NCBI RefSeq assembly: GCF_026151205.1
Contig: NC_087078.1
Location: 1,753,675 to 1,817,674 of the forward strand
Direction: 5' to 3'
Origin: Bolinopsis microptera
Taxonomy: Eukaryota > Ctenophora > Tentaculata > Lobata > Bolinopsidae
DNA: 64,000 bases
How positions within the stretch are numbered: the stretch's first letter is position 1; each line of letters opens with the position of its first letter. Under the pieces are notes generated by a model, which was not told the DNA's origin, did no database searches, and worked only from the letters and a program-made list of their open reading frames with translations. Of the stretch, positions 34,426 to 47,513 are shown in pieces. Position numbers and translations under genes: made by a program.

Positions 34426-37310
34426 GTTTAACTAATTGAATTTTTGGTTAAAAAAGGGGGCTTTTTGGCGAGGCAAATTAACCCAAAGAAAAAAACGGGT
34501 TTGATTTCAAAACAGATCCAAGCTTTCAATAAAGAAAAGGGAAAATTTGTTCCCCCAAAAGGAAAAAAGCAAACCCCCAAACCCAAAAAGTTTGGGGGAA
34601 ATTTTTTGTAACCAACGTCCACCAAATATTCGAAAAAAAAATAGTTTTAATTTTTTTTAGGGCGGGCCCCCCCAATAAAGTTTTCTATTTGGTTTAGTTT
34701 GGGCCCTTTAATCCTTAAAATTTAAATTAAACCCTTACCCGGAAGGAATATATTTTTGGTATTAACCTAGTTTAAGGGGTTTTAATTTTTCCGATACAAT
34801 ACTATTTTTTTTAAAATTTAAAAAATTTTTCAAAAACCAAAATCCCAAACTTGGCGCCTTTGGAGGTTAAAAATTTTGATTAAAACCTTAAAATCGGTTT
34901 ATAACCCCTTGGCTTATAAAAGGGGGGGGCCCCAATTTAAACCACCTAATTAAAATTTTAAAAAAAAGGAAAAATAAGCTTTGGGGCCCAAGAAAACGGT
35001 TGGAGTTCCTTAACTTAAAATTCGGTTTTAAAATTTGGGGAAATGGGTAGCTAGTGGAAACAATTTACCAAAAACCATAAGGGTTGTTCACATTTTAAAA
35101 ACCTAATGGGAAAACTGGGGGGGTTTCCCAAAAAATTAAACCCAAAAACCTAAATTTTAAAAACAAAAGGAAAAACTAAAACTTTTTGGGAAGTGGGGAG
35201 AAAAAGTTCCAAAAAAGTGCCCAAATAAAGGCCATATAATATGCCTAAATTTTAAAGCGTTTTGGAAAGGTTTTTTTTGGGCCATTTAAAATGGGAAAAG
35301 AAATTGGAGTTTTCCCAATTTTTCAAAAGTGGGCCCTTTTTTAAAAAAATTTTTTAAGAAAAATTAAACCCTTCAAGGTTTGGGGTTATCCTCCCAAAAG
35401 GGCCAATTTCTTCATAAATGTTTCCCCTTTACTTTCCCAGATTTTCCTTTTCCCTTTGTTGGTAAATTAACTTGCCCCTCCTTTTTTTGGGAAAAATTTG
35501 AAAACTTGGTTTTTCTTTCAAATTCGCGACAACATGCATATACCTTTGGGGGCAAAAGATTTTAGAAAAAAGGTTTAATTTCTGATTAATATTGAAAAAT
35601 TTTATTTAAAAAACCCTTTCGGTTTCCCGCCTATTTTAAACCCGGACCCCAAAAGAAAACCTCTCAACCAAATTTAAAGGGACGGTCCGTTGTTTTCTCA
35701 TGTTTTTCCCAAATTCCTTCCCTTTCTTTGGGTACCTTTTTTAAATTGGGGTTTTTTCCCCCAATAATTTTTTTTCGAAAAATGGCCCCCCCTAAATTAT
35801 TTGGTTCTGATTTGGTTTAAAATGGCTAAAAAAATGTGCGGAAATTTTTAAAATTTTAGGCTAGGAAGGTCCCCTTAAGGGTTGAGTTTAAATGTTTGGA
35901 AATCGCCAAAAAATCCGGTTTTCCCTTGCCTTTTGGCAAGGGGGCCCCAATTTTAAAATTTATCAAGAACTTAACTTTGATTAGTAACGTTCAAAAAGGC
36001 TTTAAAAGGATTCCCTCAAATTTTTTGGGGGGGGAAACTAGTTTAAAAGTTTTAGAAATTCAAGTTGAAGAAGGCAAAGGGGGTTTTTTTTTCCTCCCCG
36101 GGGGGAAGGGTTGTGTTTTGATATCCAGCTTTTAAAAATTCTTAAGGTTATTTTGGGCAATTTTTGGAAATGGTGGAAAAACAAATTATGGGGTTTTTAA
36201 ACTTGGGTTTTAAAATCCTTAAAACTTTTGGTTTTTTTAATTATAAAAGGATCAAGAAACCTTTTTTAAACGCCCCGCTTCCCCCGTAACCAATTCCAAA
36301 AATAAATAAATTTCACTAAAACCTCTGGGCCCCCAAAACTTATCCATTTTCCCCTTTTTGGTAAAGCCCTTTTAAAACCCCGGGGGCCCTTTACCCCCTT
36401 TAATAAAAAGCTGAGTACTTAAAAAATGTTCCCAATTTTAAAAAAAAATTTATTTTTTGAGAATTTTAAAAATTTTAAAAAACCTAAAATTCCAATGAAA
36501 AATTTTAAAAAACCTTTTTCCCCCCCAATTGGGGGGTTGTGCCCTTTCAAACCCAAAAAAATTTAACTTAAATCAAAGTTTTTTTATACGAAAATTTTAA
36601 ATGATAAAAACCTTTTCAGGGCCCAAAAGAAAAATGGGAATTTTTATAATTATTTAAAAATGGAAATTAAAGTTTTTTAAAAATTTTTTTTTAAACCCCC
36701 TTTTAATGGTATTTGGCCATTTAATTTCCCCCGTACCCCTTTTTTTTCGTAGTTTGGGTATTTAAAAAAATGCTAACCCATTAAAGGGTTTGGGGCCAAT
36801 TTAAAACCCAACGAATTGAAACGCCCTCCAAAATTTAAAAGCTAACTAAAATAGAAATTAAATTACAGAAGGTTTTTTAATTTTTTGGGGGGTTTTTTAA
36901 AGAACAAAGGGCCCAGCAAAATTTATATAAAAACCCATGTTATTTTCCCATCAGTTACATAACCGGGAAGGTTTGGGCCCTCGACCGCTCGATTTTCAAA
37001 CAGTCTCCGGGTTGATCCAATGGGAAAAACACTTCACAAATAACATTTAAATTTGGGGGGGGTCTTAAAAAAAAGGGGGTAGAACGGGGCAAATAAAGAA
37101 ATTGTTTAAAACCTTGTTTCCAGTCGAAAAAATCAGGGCTATGCAAGGGGGTTTAAAATTTACCAACCCTAAAAATCCCGGGTTAAAGAATTTTGGGGGC
37201 CCCCATTCCTTGTTGACCAGTTTTTTTTACATTTCACATTTCAACTTTTTTTTCCCAAGAGTAAACAAGGGCAGTTTTAATTAAAAATTTCAAAACCCCT
37301 CTTTTAAAAA
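32200..37310. other. Low-quality sequence block
   Basis: Same homopolymer-stretched texture as 22,990-26,745. 33,055-34,425 is the garbled arm of the inverted repeat. 36,800-37,280 is a garbled version of the upstream region of the array genes (compare 47,600-47,960, with the TTATTTTCCCATCAGTTACA landmark at 36,941-36,960). For 34,430-36,800 I could not find the parent sequence. No ORF here should be annotated. Clean sequence resumes at about 37,310, 39 bp before the copy 2 start codon. Confidence 0.85.
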
Positions 37311-37348
37311 GGAATATTAACTTGTATAAAGACACATGACCCTACAGA

Positions 37349-40300
37349 ATGGCAATGATTAGAGTAATATTGCTGATAGCACTGCTCTCAGTAACAACGT
37401 GCTCGGTGGTCCAGGTAAGAGCGGAACATTTTATATTTACCACGATGATCACTGCTTATTACTACTGCTTTATGAGACATGTAGTTTCCATTAGTCAATC
37501 ACAGTTTTCTCTTCAAATTATGAGTTCTATCGACCACTCATTTCAGGGGATTGCACCTCGAGGAGAATTGGCTGCTTCAGGGACGCTGCGGACAGAGCGA
37601 TAGCCGGTGGAATCAGGTTACGTTCAAACAACCCCATTGTTGACTGCGCAAACTATGCTGGAGCCAGAGGCTGGACCATATTTGCAGTCCAATACAACAT
37701 TGAGTGTTTCACCGCAGAAAATGCTGGTCAAACATACAACAGATACGGAGGGGCGAATAACTGTGTAAATGGTAGAGGAGGCGGCTATGCACAGGATGTA
37801 TACGAGGTTTCATGTGAACGTGAGTTTATTTAAAACTTTAATTCATTCCATTTGAATTATTAAGAAACTGTTTATGTTTATGTCGGTTGACATTAAAATA
37901 TTCAAAACCCCTAAAAGAAATCAAGTCATTCTAAAATGGTGATCAGTACAGATCAAGAAAGCTAGAGTAAAATTTTGTTTCTCCAAGCAACTCTATCATC
38001 GGCTAATATCTTAAGCTTATTAAGATCATTCAAAGAGTTAAGTTTTAAACCTCTACGGGTCAAATCATTCACAATAATCTTGAACAAATTCTTACGATGC
38101 GCACCGACGCGCCCTTTACAGTTTGTTGTGACAGCATACTTTAACGCTAATGCTGCGGGGGAGTCATCAGCACTACGCAAGATATGACCTAGGTCCTAGG
38201 AGCTTCCACCTTGCTTTAAGGACACGATCTGATAGCTTTACTGAGTTACATCTTAGGTATAAGTTTGCATTGGATATTGTTCCATGAGGCCAATAAATGT
38301 TCAGTAATGTTCTAAGGTGTTTTTTATGGCAAATGTCTAGTTTTTCTAGTGACTTTGCAGTAGGACACCACTTACTGCAATTATACATGATGATTGATAA
38401 AATTTGGGCTTCGTATACTGCTATCTTTCTGGTAACGGAGATATTCTGCTGAGACCAGATCTTGGTGAACTTATAGAAGGCATTGTTCCCAGCAATGCAT
38501 CGAGCAGCTATATCACTTTCACTAAACAACAATGACCCAAGAATCTTACTCTTCCGACAATCCTCATTTCCACGTAACATGGTATCATCACGGCCAGGGA
38601 TTGTTTCCCCAACAGGAGGGAGGAAAACATGGGTAAATTCTGTTTTCTCTGTGTTAATGAACAGGTTAAACTCCTTGAAGACTTCCTTAGCTATTGGTAG
38701 CATTATAGCTTCTAAGGATTCTTTTTCCACGTTCATGAAGTTACAATCGTCTGAATACGCTGACTCCAGTGGCATACCTTCTTTGAAGATAGGGGGATTG
38801 GGTATGTGTGGGGGAGACTCTGCTAGTCAATGGCGAAGTTCAATAAGAGCTTGCCGGAGAGACTGTCACCTTGAAATGGACCCAAGAAGACTCTCGAATA
38901 CAGCAGATAGTTCTCCTTCCACTCTGACCTTGAGCATGGTGTTGGCTAAGAGGAGTCTTACTAGCCTGAGGTCGTCGTCTGTGCATCCAGCTTTGACAAG
39001 AAGGTCAAGTCCCGGTCAAGTATTGTCTGGCGTTTGATTGTATCTTGATGCTCGAGACATATCTATGCCCATCTTGTGATATTGGAATGATTTTATTTTA
39101 TAAATTCAAGTACATTATAACACTTTTGTCTTTTGCAATTAGTTGGTATTAAAGGTTGAGCACTCATTATTCAGTTAAATATATTGATGTATTATCTTTA
39201 CAGCTGAGTTTGAATGTACATCTGAGGAAACGGGACAAACACTGGGGGTAAGTATTTTCAACATTATCGTTTGATTTTAAAATGGGATCTGACCTAATAA
39301 CTCAACAACCTGAAGTATCAAGACTTTAAAACCATGCTCTACCCCACTCAATGTGATGATTCTGACCATTTTAATGCCCAAGATGAGCGCTTAGCTGCAA
39401 TCAGAAGCTGAGATATCTTGAAATAAGTGCGATAATTGTTACTAGCAAGACTGCTAGTATAGTAAGATCGGATTTTTAGCGATTTCTCAAATTTAATTCT
39501 CTTAGGCCTTAAGTATCTTCATAGCACTAAGATAAACACGCATCTTAGGCACATTTGGGTTAAACGCTGAGGTCTGTATCTCAATCAGAAGCCGAGATAA
39601 TTTATAGTGAGAGTCGCGATATGAGTGCGGTCAAAAAGGGCGTGATTCCGAGAAATGCCCCACTGGTGTAAAAGTGTACCCGAGTCAATTATGTTATTTA
39701 GGGTCATATAAGTCGGATTACATCGAGAAACTTAGCGCGAGTCCCAATGTGAGCAGCTCTTTTTCCAGGATTAAAGGGTTATTTTAACTGTCTTGAAAAG
39801 TTAAAAGTAATTAATCAAGAATAATTTGTCAAATATAATCACAATCAGCCGAACGAATCGTACATCAACGACTACGGAAAGAGGTGTGTATGTGGCTCAG
39901 AGGGATTTGTGTGTCTTTGTGATGACGCGTCCATGTCCTGCCCTGCTGGAAGTAGCAAATGGACTGATCAACTCACCTGCACAGCTAAATGCATCAAAGG
40001 TAAGGGATTCAGAGACATTTTTAACGTATATTTCATGTTTTAAAACTGATTAATTCAAATAAATTTGATATCTGAACGGACACCTTTAATAGGATTAAGA
40101 CTTAAGTAGAATTAACTGAAGTCTCGGAACAATGTTGTTTCAGATGCGGCACATTGTTCTAGTTCTGGTGATCCTCATTACCACTCGTTTGATGGCAAGT
40201 ACTACGATTTCCATGGAACATGTACATACCAGGCAGCCAGTTGTGATGATTTCCAGGTATTTACAGTCTACTATTGGAAGTGTTGGTACAGTATGTTGTT

Positions 40301-43300
40301 CAAACACGTCACATTTATTTAGAACACCATATCGTTTTTATCGATTTATTAACTCTTAGCCACATCAAATTCAAATTAAAGGCTATCAAGGCAACTACAT
40401 ATATTCATTTTATTGTTCCTTCAAATTGAATGTACAGCAATAGTTTAAATTTAAAATCTTCTTTATTTCAGGTTAACTTCAAAAATGTAGATTTATATGG
40501 ACGTGCCCCGAGATTCACCAAACGAGCGGAACTGGAATACAAAGGGAAAGTGTTCGCTATTGAGAACGGATACGTAGCAACTGTTGACGGAGAAAGGGTA
40601 AGTTTCTTCGAGAACTTCAAATTAAGGGAATATTTCAAATAGTGGTTAATGAAAAATATAAACGGCGAAATATTTAACAAATTCTTATCTGTGCTATTCG
40701 ACCTGTTGAGCCTAATAAAGTGCCAACTGCCGAGGCATTATTCTTAAAACTCTTTTCTGTCAGGTGCAAGTGCCCTATGTAAAGAAATACACTTCGGGAG
40801 ATTCAGTTCAGATTCAAAACAAGTAAGGGGCTTAAAAAGTGAATAGTATTTCAAGATGGGAGTATGAGTTGGGAGTTCACATTATATCACATCTTGACGT
40901 GCCATAACAATATTAATTAAACCTCTGTTAATTACATTTACTCATTTGGAACTAAAACTTGTTTCTTTTCAGCGGAGAGTTGGAGATTGTATTTTACCAA
41001 AACAGCAAGGGAAGGATTCCTGCTACCAGAATAAGAGCTAACAATGCTGGGCGGTAAGGAATTCTACAATTTGCATATTTCTTTACAGATATTTGGATTG
41101 AAAGAGACCATGGTGGGTCTTTTTCTGGAATTTATCAAAAACACAGATAGGATGATTTTGAGGATAATTTTATAAGAGTGATCTTCAATTGAAAATGGGA
41201 CTATGTTTATCCCAAAATATGTTGGCAGCTTCCAAACAATATCAAGCAGTAAGGTAAAGGAAAATGATACAGGTACATCAACGCAGAGATTTCGTTACAC
41301 GGTTCTTGCTCTGGCGAAACTGAGGGATTGTGTGGAAACTGGAACGGAAATGCTGCTGATGACCTGACCGGGGGCTCACCAAACTCTCTTGGAGTTATTC
41401 ACCAGGTGAGCAGGCAACTAAATCACTAATATTTGGCACGGTAACTTTGGAAATGTTTTATTCGTTAAATTGGAAAGCAAACAAGCTGAAATAAATGGAG
41501 ACATCAATATATAATGCACTGATAGAGCACTGGATCGATCTTACATGGATAACTTCAGTACAAATAAAAGTTCAAATATTAATCACAGCAATACGATGAG
41601 AACTGTCCTGCCCCACCAGCCCCGTACCACCCATGTGACGACATTCCTCAAGGTCACGAATCTGCTGCACTCGTCTGTGATGCTCTGAAAGGTGATTTAC
41701 ACTCTCATTTTATGATTTGGGGGCATGATTATCTCAGTCTAATAAGAAACGATCAGAAATTGTATTGAAAGTTTACCTTGAAAAACTAAGGCCAAGGACA
41801 TCAATAATCATCAATTACTACTACTATTTTATTATGTCTAGGTGTTAGGAATAATTTATAAACTTGCAAAGTTGTTGTAGATTAAAAATTAATATTTTAG
41901 ATGAGGATTTGAGTTTCAAATTGATCACACGTGCTGTTTTTAGGGGCACCGTTCAGCAGTTGCCATTCAACTGTTAGCTATGGAGATTTAGACGGTGGTG
42001 TGTACAGGAACTGTTTGACAGATGTCTGTAATTGTTACATGGATCAGGTCAGTCAGATCGCCAATTTCGCGATGACTTGGATAGAGTGAAATGTTATTAT
42101 GAAGCATGGTATTATTTTTAACTTATTAGTACAACACTACTAATCTATTGCATTTATTGAGTATTATGTAATGGGATGGAAACGTTTTAAACAGCTAGTA
42201 TACACCCAAGCTCCATAAAATAAATAATTTGTTTTACTTCCAGATGAAAATCTCTAATAGTGCCTTAATACTATATCAATATTTTATATTAGATATTAAT
42301 ATTTTATATTAGCAAGTAATGAATCTAAATGTATATATTTTCAGACCTGTGCGTGTTCCCAATTTGATATATATGCCGTACAATGCAACCAAAATGGAGT
42401 AGATCTCTCTAACTGGAGAGAAAGTGTGGATTATTGTCGTAAGTTTACTAAAATTGACAGTTTAAAAAAGATTCTGCCGGATAAAACAATGTTTTAACAA
42501 ATAAACAAACTCAAGCATGACATATTTACCTATCATGCCGAAAATGTTATTCTATATAATGGATCATTTCTTTCAGCTTACGTATGTCCGGAGGGACTAA
42601 CATATCATGCTTCTGCCTCAATTCCATCACCATCCTGTCTGGACAGAAACCCTGAAGAGGAGTCAACAGCTCGAGGATGTTTCTGTCCTTCTGGACAGTT
42701 CCTCCAAGATGGTGTTTGTGTTGAAGCGAGCCAGTGCAAATGTATCTATGAGGGAAAATTCTACAATGTTAGTACAGGATACAGAGTATTACTAAGTGTC
42801 GTGTAAATTAGATTTTCTTTTTGCCATAAACTTAATCAACATGTGACGACTCAATGAAATTTCCGGTGTGATTCATTTCAAAAATTTGCGACAGATATAC
42901 AATCTCGGCCATAAAATTTGAATAATTATCAAGGTTGGAGACGTCGTTGAGGAACCTGCAGAATGCCAATCTTGCACGTGTGCAGGTGAAGGTGCAATGA
43001 ACTGTGTAGATCTAGCGTGTCCCGCTCTGAGTTGTGCTGCTAACGAGGTACAGGCTCAGAAGGATGATTCTTGCTGTGGTTACTGTGCAGCTGATTGGGT
43101 CAAGGTTAGTTTTAAATCAGGCCGAAAAAAGGGTGCAAAACTTTACTTTCTATAAAGTGTTCCCATCATTCACAGCCAGCCGTTCTGACAAGGTTAGCTA
43201 CACTTCTTGTGTTGGTGTGTTAATCTTATGAAAACATATGTATGAAAATCAAAATAATTTTGATGACATTTCATGAAATTGTTCATTAAATCGCCCCAAA

Positions 43301-44379
43301 CAACAGGCAATAAACCCGGATGTGAAAGTGAACAAAGGACAGACAATAGCTCTTACATGTGAAATTGATGTGAACGGAGTGTTGAAAAGAGACATCACAT
43401 GGTCAAAAGATGGGTCTCCAATAACGGCAGGAATTTCAGAAGACAAGTTTGTACATTCATAACGATTATCTGAATTACTTCGTGGCCAAGTAGTACGTTC
43501 ATATTATTAATTCCATATATCTTTAATATTTGTTCCCTTTTTAAAATAGATGAATTAAGCCCAAAATCTATTCAGGTTGGTACTGAAGGTACGCAACGCA
43601 GATGCTCCAGATAGTGGAGCATATTCCTGCCAAGCTGTGAAGAACGGAAAATCAGATACTGCCGACTTTAACGTTGCTGTTGAGATACCTGTAGTTCCCA
43701 GGGTGACAGTCAGTCCTGCTAAGTCGATCTTGAATTGCAAGAAAGGCAAAAGAGGGTGTAAAGTTCAGTTCAAAGTCAAAACTACAGATGGCTCGGTAAG
43801 ATCTCTTGACTATTATAAAGAAGTCCCTTTAATAATTTATCTTCAAGTAGGTCCCAGTTGTTATTACTCGGGGTTCCCGGTTCTACAAAATACTAATTTC
43901 ATGTTCATTAAAAGTAGATATAATTTTAAATCTTTCAGGAAGTTACCAAAAAGATGGTTCAGATATGTAAGTTAGAGAATGGTGTCCGAAGCCAGTGCAA
44001 GAAAGGAAAAGGCAAAAAAGGCTCATTCAAGCTTAAACTCAGCAAGAATGTGGAGGATAGCAGTTACATGTAAGTTAATTTGTCCTTTAAATTAAGAAAT
44101 TTGTCTTATTACTTTTGAAAAGTCCAATGTAAGATACGAATAAAAAATGGCGGAAACATGAATTCGAACCCTCCGAGACAATCAGTAACACACCTCATTA
44201 GTAAATACCAAGGCCCTTGCTTTTCATATTCATATTTCATTTTGACTTATATACGTCAAGATGATTAAAAATTATGTGGATCTTTTATATTTATATTTAA
44301 AGTGTGTTACTTCAGTTGTGTGGTTACACTTGATGGTAAAGAATATGTCTCTGACGCAGCATCAGTAAAAGTCCAATAG
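37349..44379 (+). CDS. Family copy 2: secreted GCFKD-VWD-C8-TIL-VWC-Ig protein
   Basis: Eighteen exons: 37349-37414, 37547-37819, 39204-39247, 39849-39999, 40144-40256, 40472-40597, 40764-40822, 40973-41053, 41273-41405, 41589-41691, 41944-42047, 42345-42438, 42577-42767, 42934-43104, 43307-43446, 43576-43795, 43939-44069 and 44316-44379. Exons 2-18 equal copy 4 in length and keep frame with each other. Exon 1 is 66 instead of 67 bp because one base is missing late in the signal peptide (ACAACGTG against ACAACTGTG), which would put exon 2 out of frame. This lies 50 bp from a low-quality block, so it may be a sequence error. Domain content is as in copy 4. Intron 1 lacks the ~640-bp segment of copies 3 and 4, and intron 2 holds a LINE. 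The exon 3 donor is an ordinary GT. Confidence 0.88.
37857..39081 (-). mobile_element. 5'-truncated LINE in intron 2 of copy 2
   Basis: On the minus strand 38,775-38,173 encodes the end of a reverse transcriptase: the YSDD catalytic box (variant of YADD) in ESAYSDDCNFM, then FNLFINTEKTEFTHVFLPP and KILGSLLFSESDIAARC, then a YNCSKWCP segment. The C-terminal tail continues in another frame at 38,180-37,962 (GRVGAHRKNLFKIIVNDL, WRN). Upstream, near 39,020-38,850, more RT sequence is visible but disrupted by stops and shifts. Copies 3 and 4 lack the insert, and the flanking CCATTTGAAT and GAATGATTTTATTTT join directly there. It belongs to the jockey/CR1-like endonuclease-RT type. It is dead. Confidence 0.85.
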
Positions 44380-44389
44380 TGGGGTTGTG

Positions 44390-44990
44390 GTAGATAAAAA
44401 GAAGACGTCTTGGACGGTGATGGTAATAGTGCGACTAACTAATACCATACAAAAACTTTAAAAAGAAAACTGAAAAACCTGACAGCCTTTGCAGAGATAA
44501 AGAAATCTGTTTACGTTTAGATCAGAACAATGCATTAAAAATACAAAAAAATTAGCTACCTATTTATCGTATTTATGCAAAAAATAACTTATGAAAATTC
44601 TATTTTTCTAAAATTTAGCTTTATTGTTTAACATAAGGGTTCGTTTGGAATTATTGTCACAATTATATTTATAATTATAATTATATTTTATCTAATCAGA
44701 TGTCTTCCTTGTTTACTACTAATTTAATGAAGAAAAAAACATCAAGCAATAATCTTTATAGTTTATTTCATTTCAATAATTTCACACATAATCGATGCAT
44801 TAAAATTAGAAATGATATGTTACTTGTTTGCCTCACTTTGCCCTCCATTAAAAGGAAAAAAGGGGTCAGCTGGGCCGGCTTTCGACCTAAAGCATCCATC
44901 TCGTGTATTTTATGCCAGAGGATACTTTAATAAGGATCGTTATTCAAATATAATTCAAAAATTAGAAATGACTTGTTAGCCTCATTTAGG
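44390..44990. other. 3' flank of copy 2
   Basis: Matches the flank of copy 4 (59,840-60,170), with small differences, for about 400 bp, then diverges. No separate gene is seen. ATTAAAA/AATAAA-like polyadenylation words are present, but none can be singled out. Confidence 0.5.
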
Positions 44991-45007
44991 GGTTGTTCCC
45001 TCAATTA

Positions 45008-45158
45008 GGGGTCGTTCACATATTACGTAATCAGCTGAGGGGGGGGGGGGGGGGGTTCCGAATGATCACGCTAGTGTAATTTGGATTCAATATCTAGGTG
45101 TAAAACTGATTACAGAGGTTAAATGCTAAAAATAATTACGCAATATGTGAACAACCCC
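45008..45158. mobile_element. 151-bp PIF/Harbinger-like MITE
   Basis: The ends GGGGTCGTTCACATATTACG and, inverted, GGGGTTGTTCACATATTGCG match with two differences. TTA flanks both sides (45,005-45,007 and 45,159-45,161). A 3-bp TWA target duplication with GGG-rich ends containing GTTCA fits the PIF/Harbinger superfamily. A long G run (45,039-45,055) lies inside. Confidence 0.75.
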
Positions 45159-45393
45159 TTAGCGAAAAAAGTTTCCTCTTCTCTTCAGATTCTGAAAGAA
45201 ATCGATCTGATGAATCGATTAAACACGTTTAAACTTTTATTTCATGCTTGGAAGCTGTCATTAGAAAACAAAATGTAAAATGACTCGTAAGCCTAAATTT
45301 TCCCTCGTATCGAGTAAATGCTTCAAAAATTGTATTAATAAAAACTCAATTAGTCGAATTATAGACATGTGAAATATCATATGCCTATCTTAA

Positions 45394-46336
45394 AAGGACA
45401 AAAAGAAAGTCGCGATTATATACGCCAAAAATCGCTGCACCGCGACATGCCAAACTAAGCGAAATTGCGGCGAAAATTTCGAAAATCGCGGATCGTTAGT
45501 CTAGTTAGATTAGCTATAAATACTGAGCAGTGCTTGCATTTAGATCAGCCCTTCCAGACGATTTCGAAAGTTCCTCCCAGGTCGCCAGAACGGAACTCGA
45601 TGTTTCACTACTAAAGATTATCTTTTGTGGGGACCGATGGCTCATCGTCCGAGGACCGAGTATAAAGCAGACACTCCTGAGTATGTTCGTAGAAATATTT
45701 CCTTTACCCTCGGCCCGGCCTCATGAGCTGTTGTCCGTACTGAGTTCACTAACGTTTGTTATAAAGTTATGATATATGTTGACTAGTATAACCCGTGCCT
45801 TCGGCCGAGACCACACAGACATTCTGGGATTATTAGTATAGATAGTTTTAACAATATCATGATTCAATGTCACTTAACAACTCCTATAAACTAACCTTAT
45901 TTATGCCTATTTATGCCAGTTTTCCATACATTGATTGGGGTGTTACTGTCGACTAGTGGTCAAGTTTATGTCTAGTGGTTACCTTTATGTCTAGTGTCAA
46001 GTTTTAGGGACGTTTTTTGCTAACAATGTTACGTCAGCAGACGAGTTGGTTAAGAAATGCTTGTGAAAGTGGATCCCTGTAAACCAATTGTTTTCCACAG
46101 TTTATGCTACCCTGATGAGTCTAACATATTTTTTTCGGTTTACTTTACTGAAGTCCTTAGTCCGTACCTATTAGTAGTACCTACCTCTCGATATATGATT
46201 TTGGACTCTGTCATCATAGGTACGTATCGAGAATTACTCGGACCGAAGTTTTGTAAGTCGAAATGTTGTCAACGTTTTTCAATGTGATTGGTTCCATATA
46301 CTTATAAAGAACGTGATATTTGGCCTGACGATTTAA

Positions 46337-46368
<32 letters not shown>

Positions 46369-47513
46369 CACCCTGATTTTTTTGTGAAACTTGTTTTCGA
46401 GATAGCAGTTGACCAACAAACTAAGACCGGTGACCGACCTTTTGAGGGGGTCCCGGACCCCAACCGCCAAAAGGTGCCCTGCGGGGCAGCCACGCCCATA
46501 TTTGGTCCAAATTAGGCCCAATCTAGCCAAATACCCTGAACATTCCCAAAACCCAGATTTTAGGTACTCTACTTGTAGTTAGTGGTCCCCTGAACTCGTA
46601 TATGAATTTTCATCAAAATTGGACAAAAAATGGCTGAGTTATGAGCCAAAAACTTTTAAGTTAGGCCTTTTTTTTTAAAGGCCTAACTTAAAATTCTGTC
46701 CCAGAACTTAAGGTCGAAATGCGATTCTACGTTGATTCTGAAAATTTCATGTAAAAATATTGAAACCCTATAGAGTTCTATTGTTTTGAGCGAAGTCAGT
46801 TTTGCAAATATCGCGAACTGAGATATGGGCAATTTTGTTCATTTTTTGCGATTATTTGAACACAGAATCCACAGTTATGTAGATATTGAGCTGATATTCA
46901 TAGAGAATGTGTAATATAGGCTTACCTTTCATATAAAGTTGGTTTCATTTAAAAATATTGATTTTTGACCAATTTATGGACCAAAATCGATCAAATTTGG
47001 TGTGTATGCCCAAATATGGGCATATGGTTTTTGGCTCATAAATCTTGATGAAAATTCATATACGAGTTCAGGGGACTAGCTACAAGTAGAGCACCTAAAA
47101 TCTGGGTTTTGGGAATGTTCAGGGTATTTGGCTAAATTGGGCCTAATTTGGACCAAATTTGGGCGTGGCTGCCCCGCGGGCACCTTTTGGCGGTTGGGGT
47201 CCGGGACCCCCTCAAAAGTTCTGTCACCGGTCCTAGTTTGTTGGTCAACTGCTATCTCGAAAACAAGTTTCACAAAAAAATCAGGGTGAACCCCCCCCCC
47301 CCCCCCCCCCCCCTTAAAAGAGAATGCGCAAATTTGGTCCTCAGATCTAAAGGAAAATGCGCAATTTGTCGCGGAGAACTGTAATATTCGTTATTTGTCG
47401 CGAGCATCTAAGGAAATCGCGATTTGTCGCCACAAACGTCAAAAAATCGCAATTTGTCGAGGCAACCGTCAAAAATCACGATTCCGCACGTGCCGCGATT
47501 TCTTTTTGTCCTT
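45394..47513. mobile_element. 2.1-kb element with AAGGACAAAAAGAAATCGCG-type inverted ends
   Basis: The left end (45,394, AAGGACAAAAAGAAAGTCGC) and right end (CGCGATTTCTTTTTGTCCTT, ending 47,513) are inverted repeats. Further inverted words such as AAAAATCGC and GTCGCGA recur near both ends. The same right end is at about 52,050 downstream of truncated copy 3, and related ends bound 19,459-22,773. A 977-bp TTAA element is nested inside. No transposase is recognised. Confidence 0.65.
46337..47313. mobile_element. 977-bp MITE with ~300-bp inverted repeats and TTAA target site
   Basis: 46,337-46,640 and 47,030-47,313 are near-perfect inverted repeats that start with a G run, then TTCACCCTGATTTTTTTGTG. 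TTAA flanks both ends (46,333-46,336 and 47,314-47,317). The unoccupied paralogous site is visible at 51,846-51,860 (GATTTAAAGGAGAATG) with a single TTAA. TTAA duplication is the piggyBac signature. A 17-bp-arm hairpin (46,654-46,693) lies inside. No coding capacity. Confidence 0.92.

Noticed and set aside
32200-37300. Small ORFs in the second homopolymer-rich block
   Set aside because: Same texture; where the parent is recognisable they are garbled versions of other loci.
46288-47384. ORFs rich in glycine or proline around the long G and C runs
   Set aside because: They read the poly-G/poly-C ends of the TTAA element.
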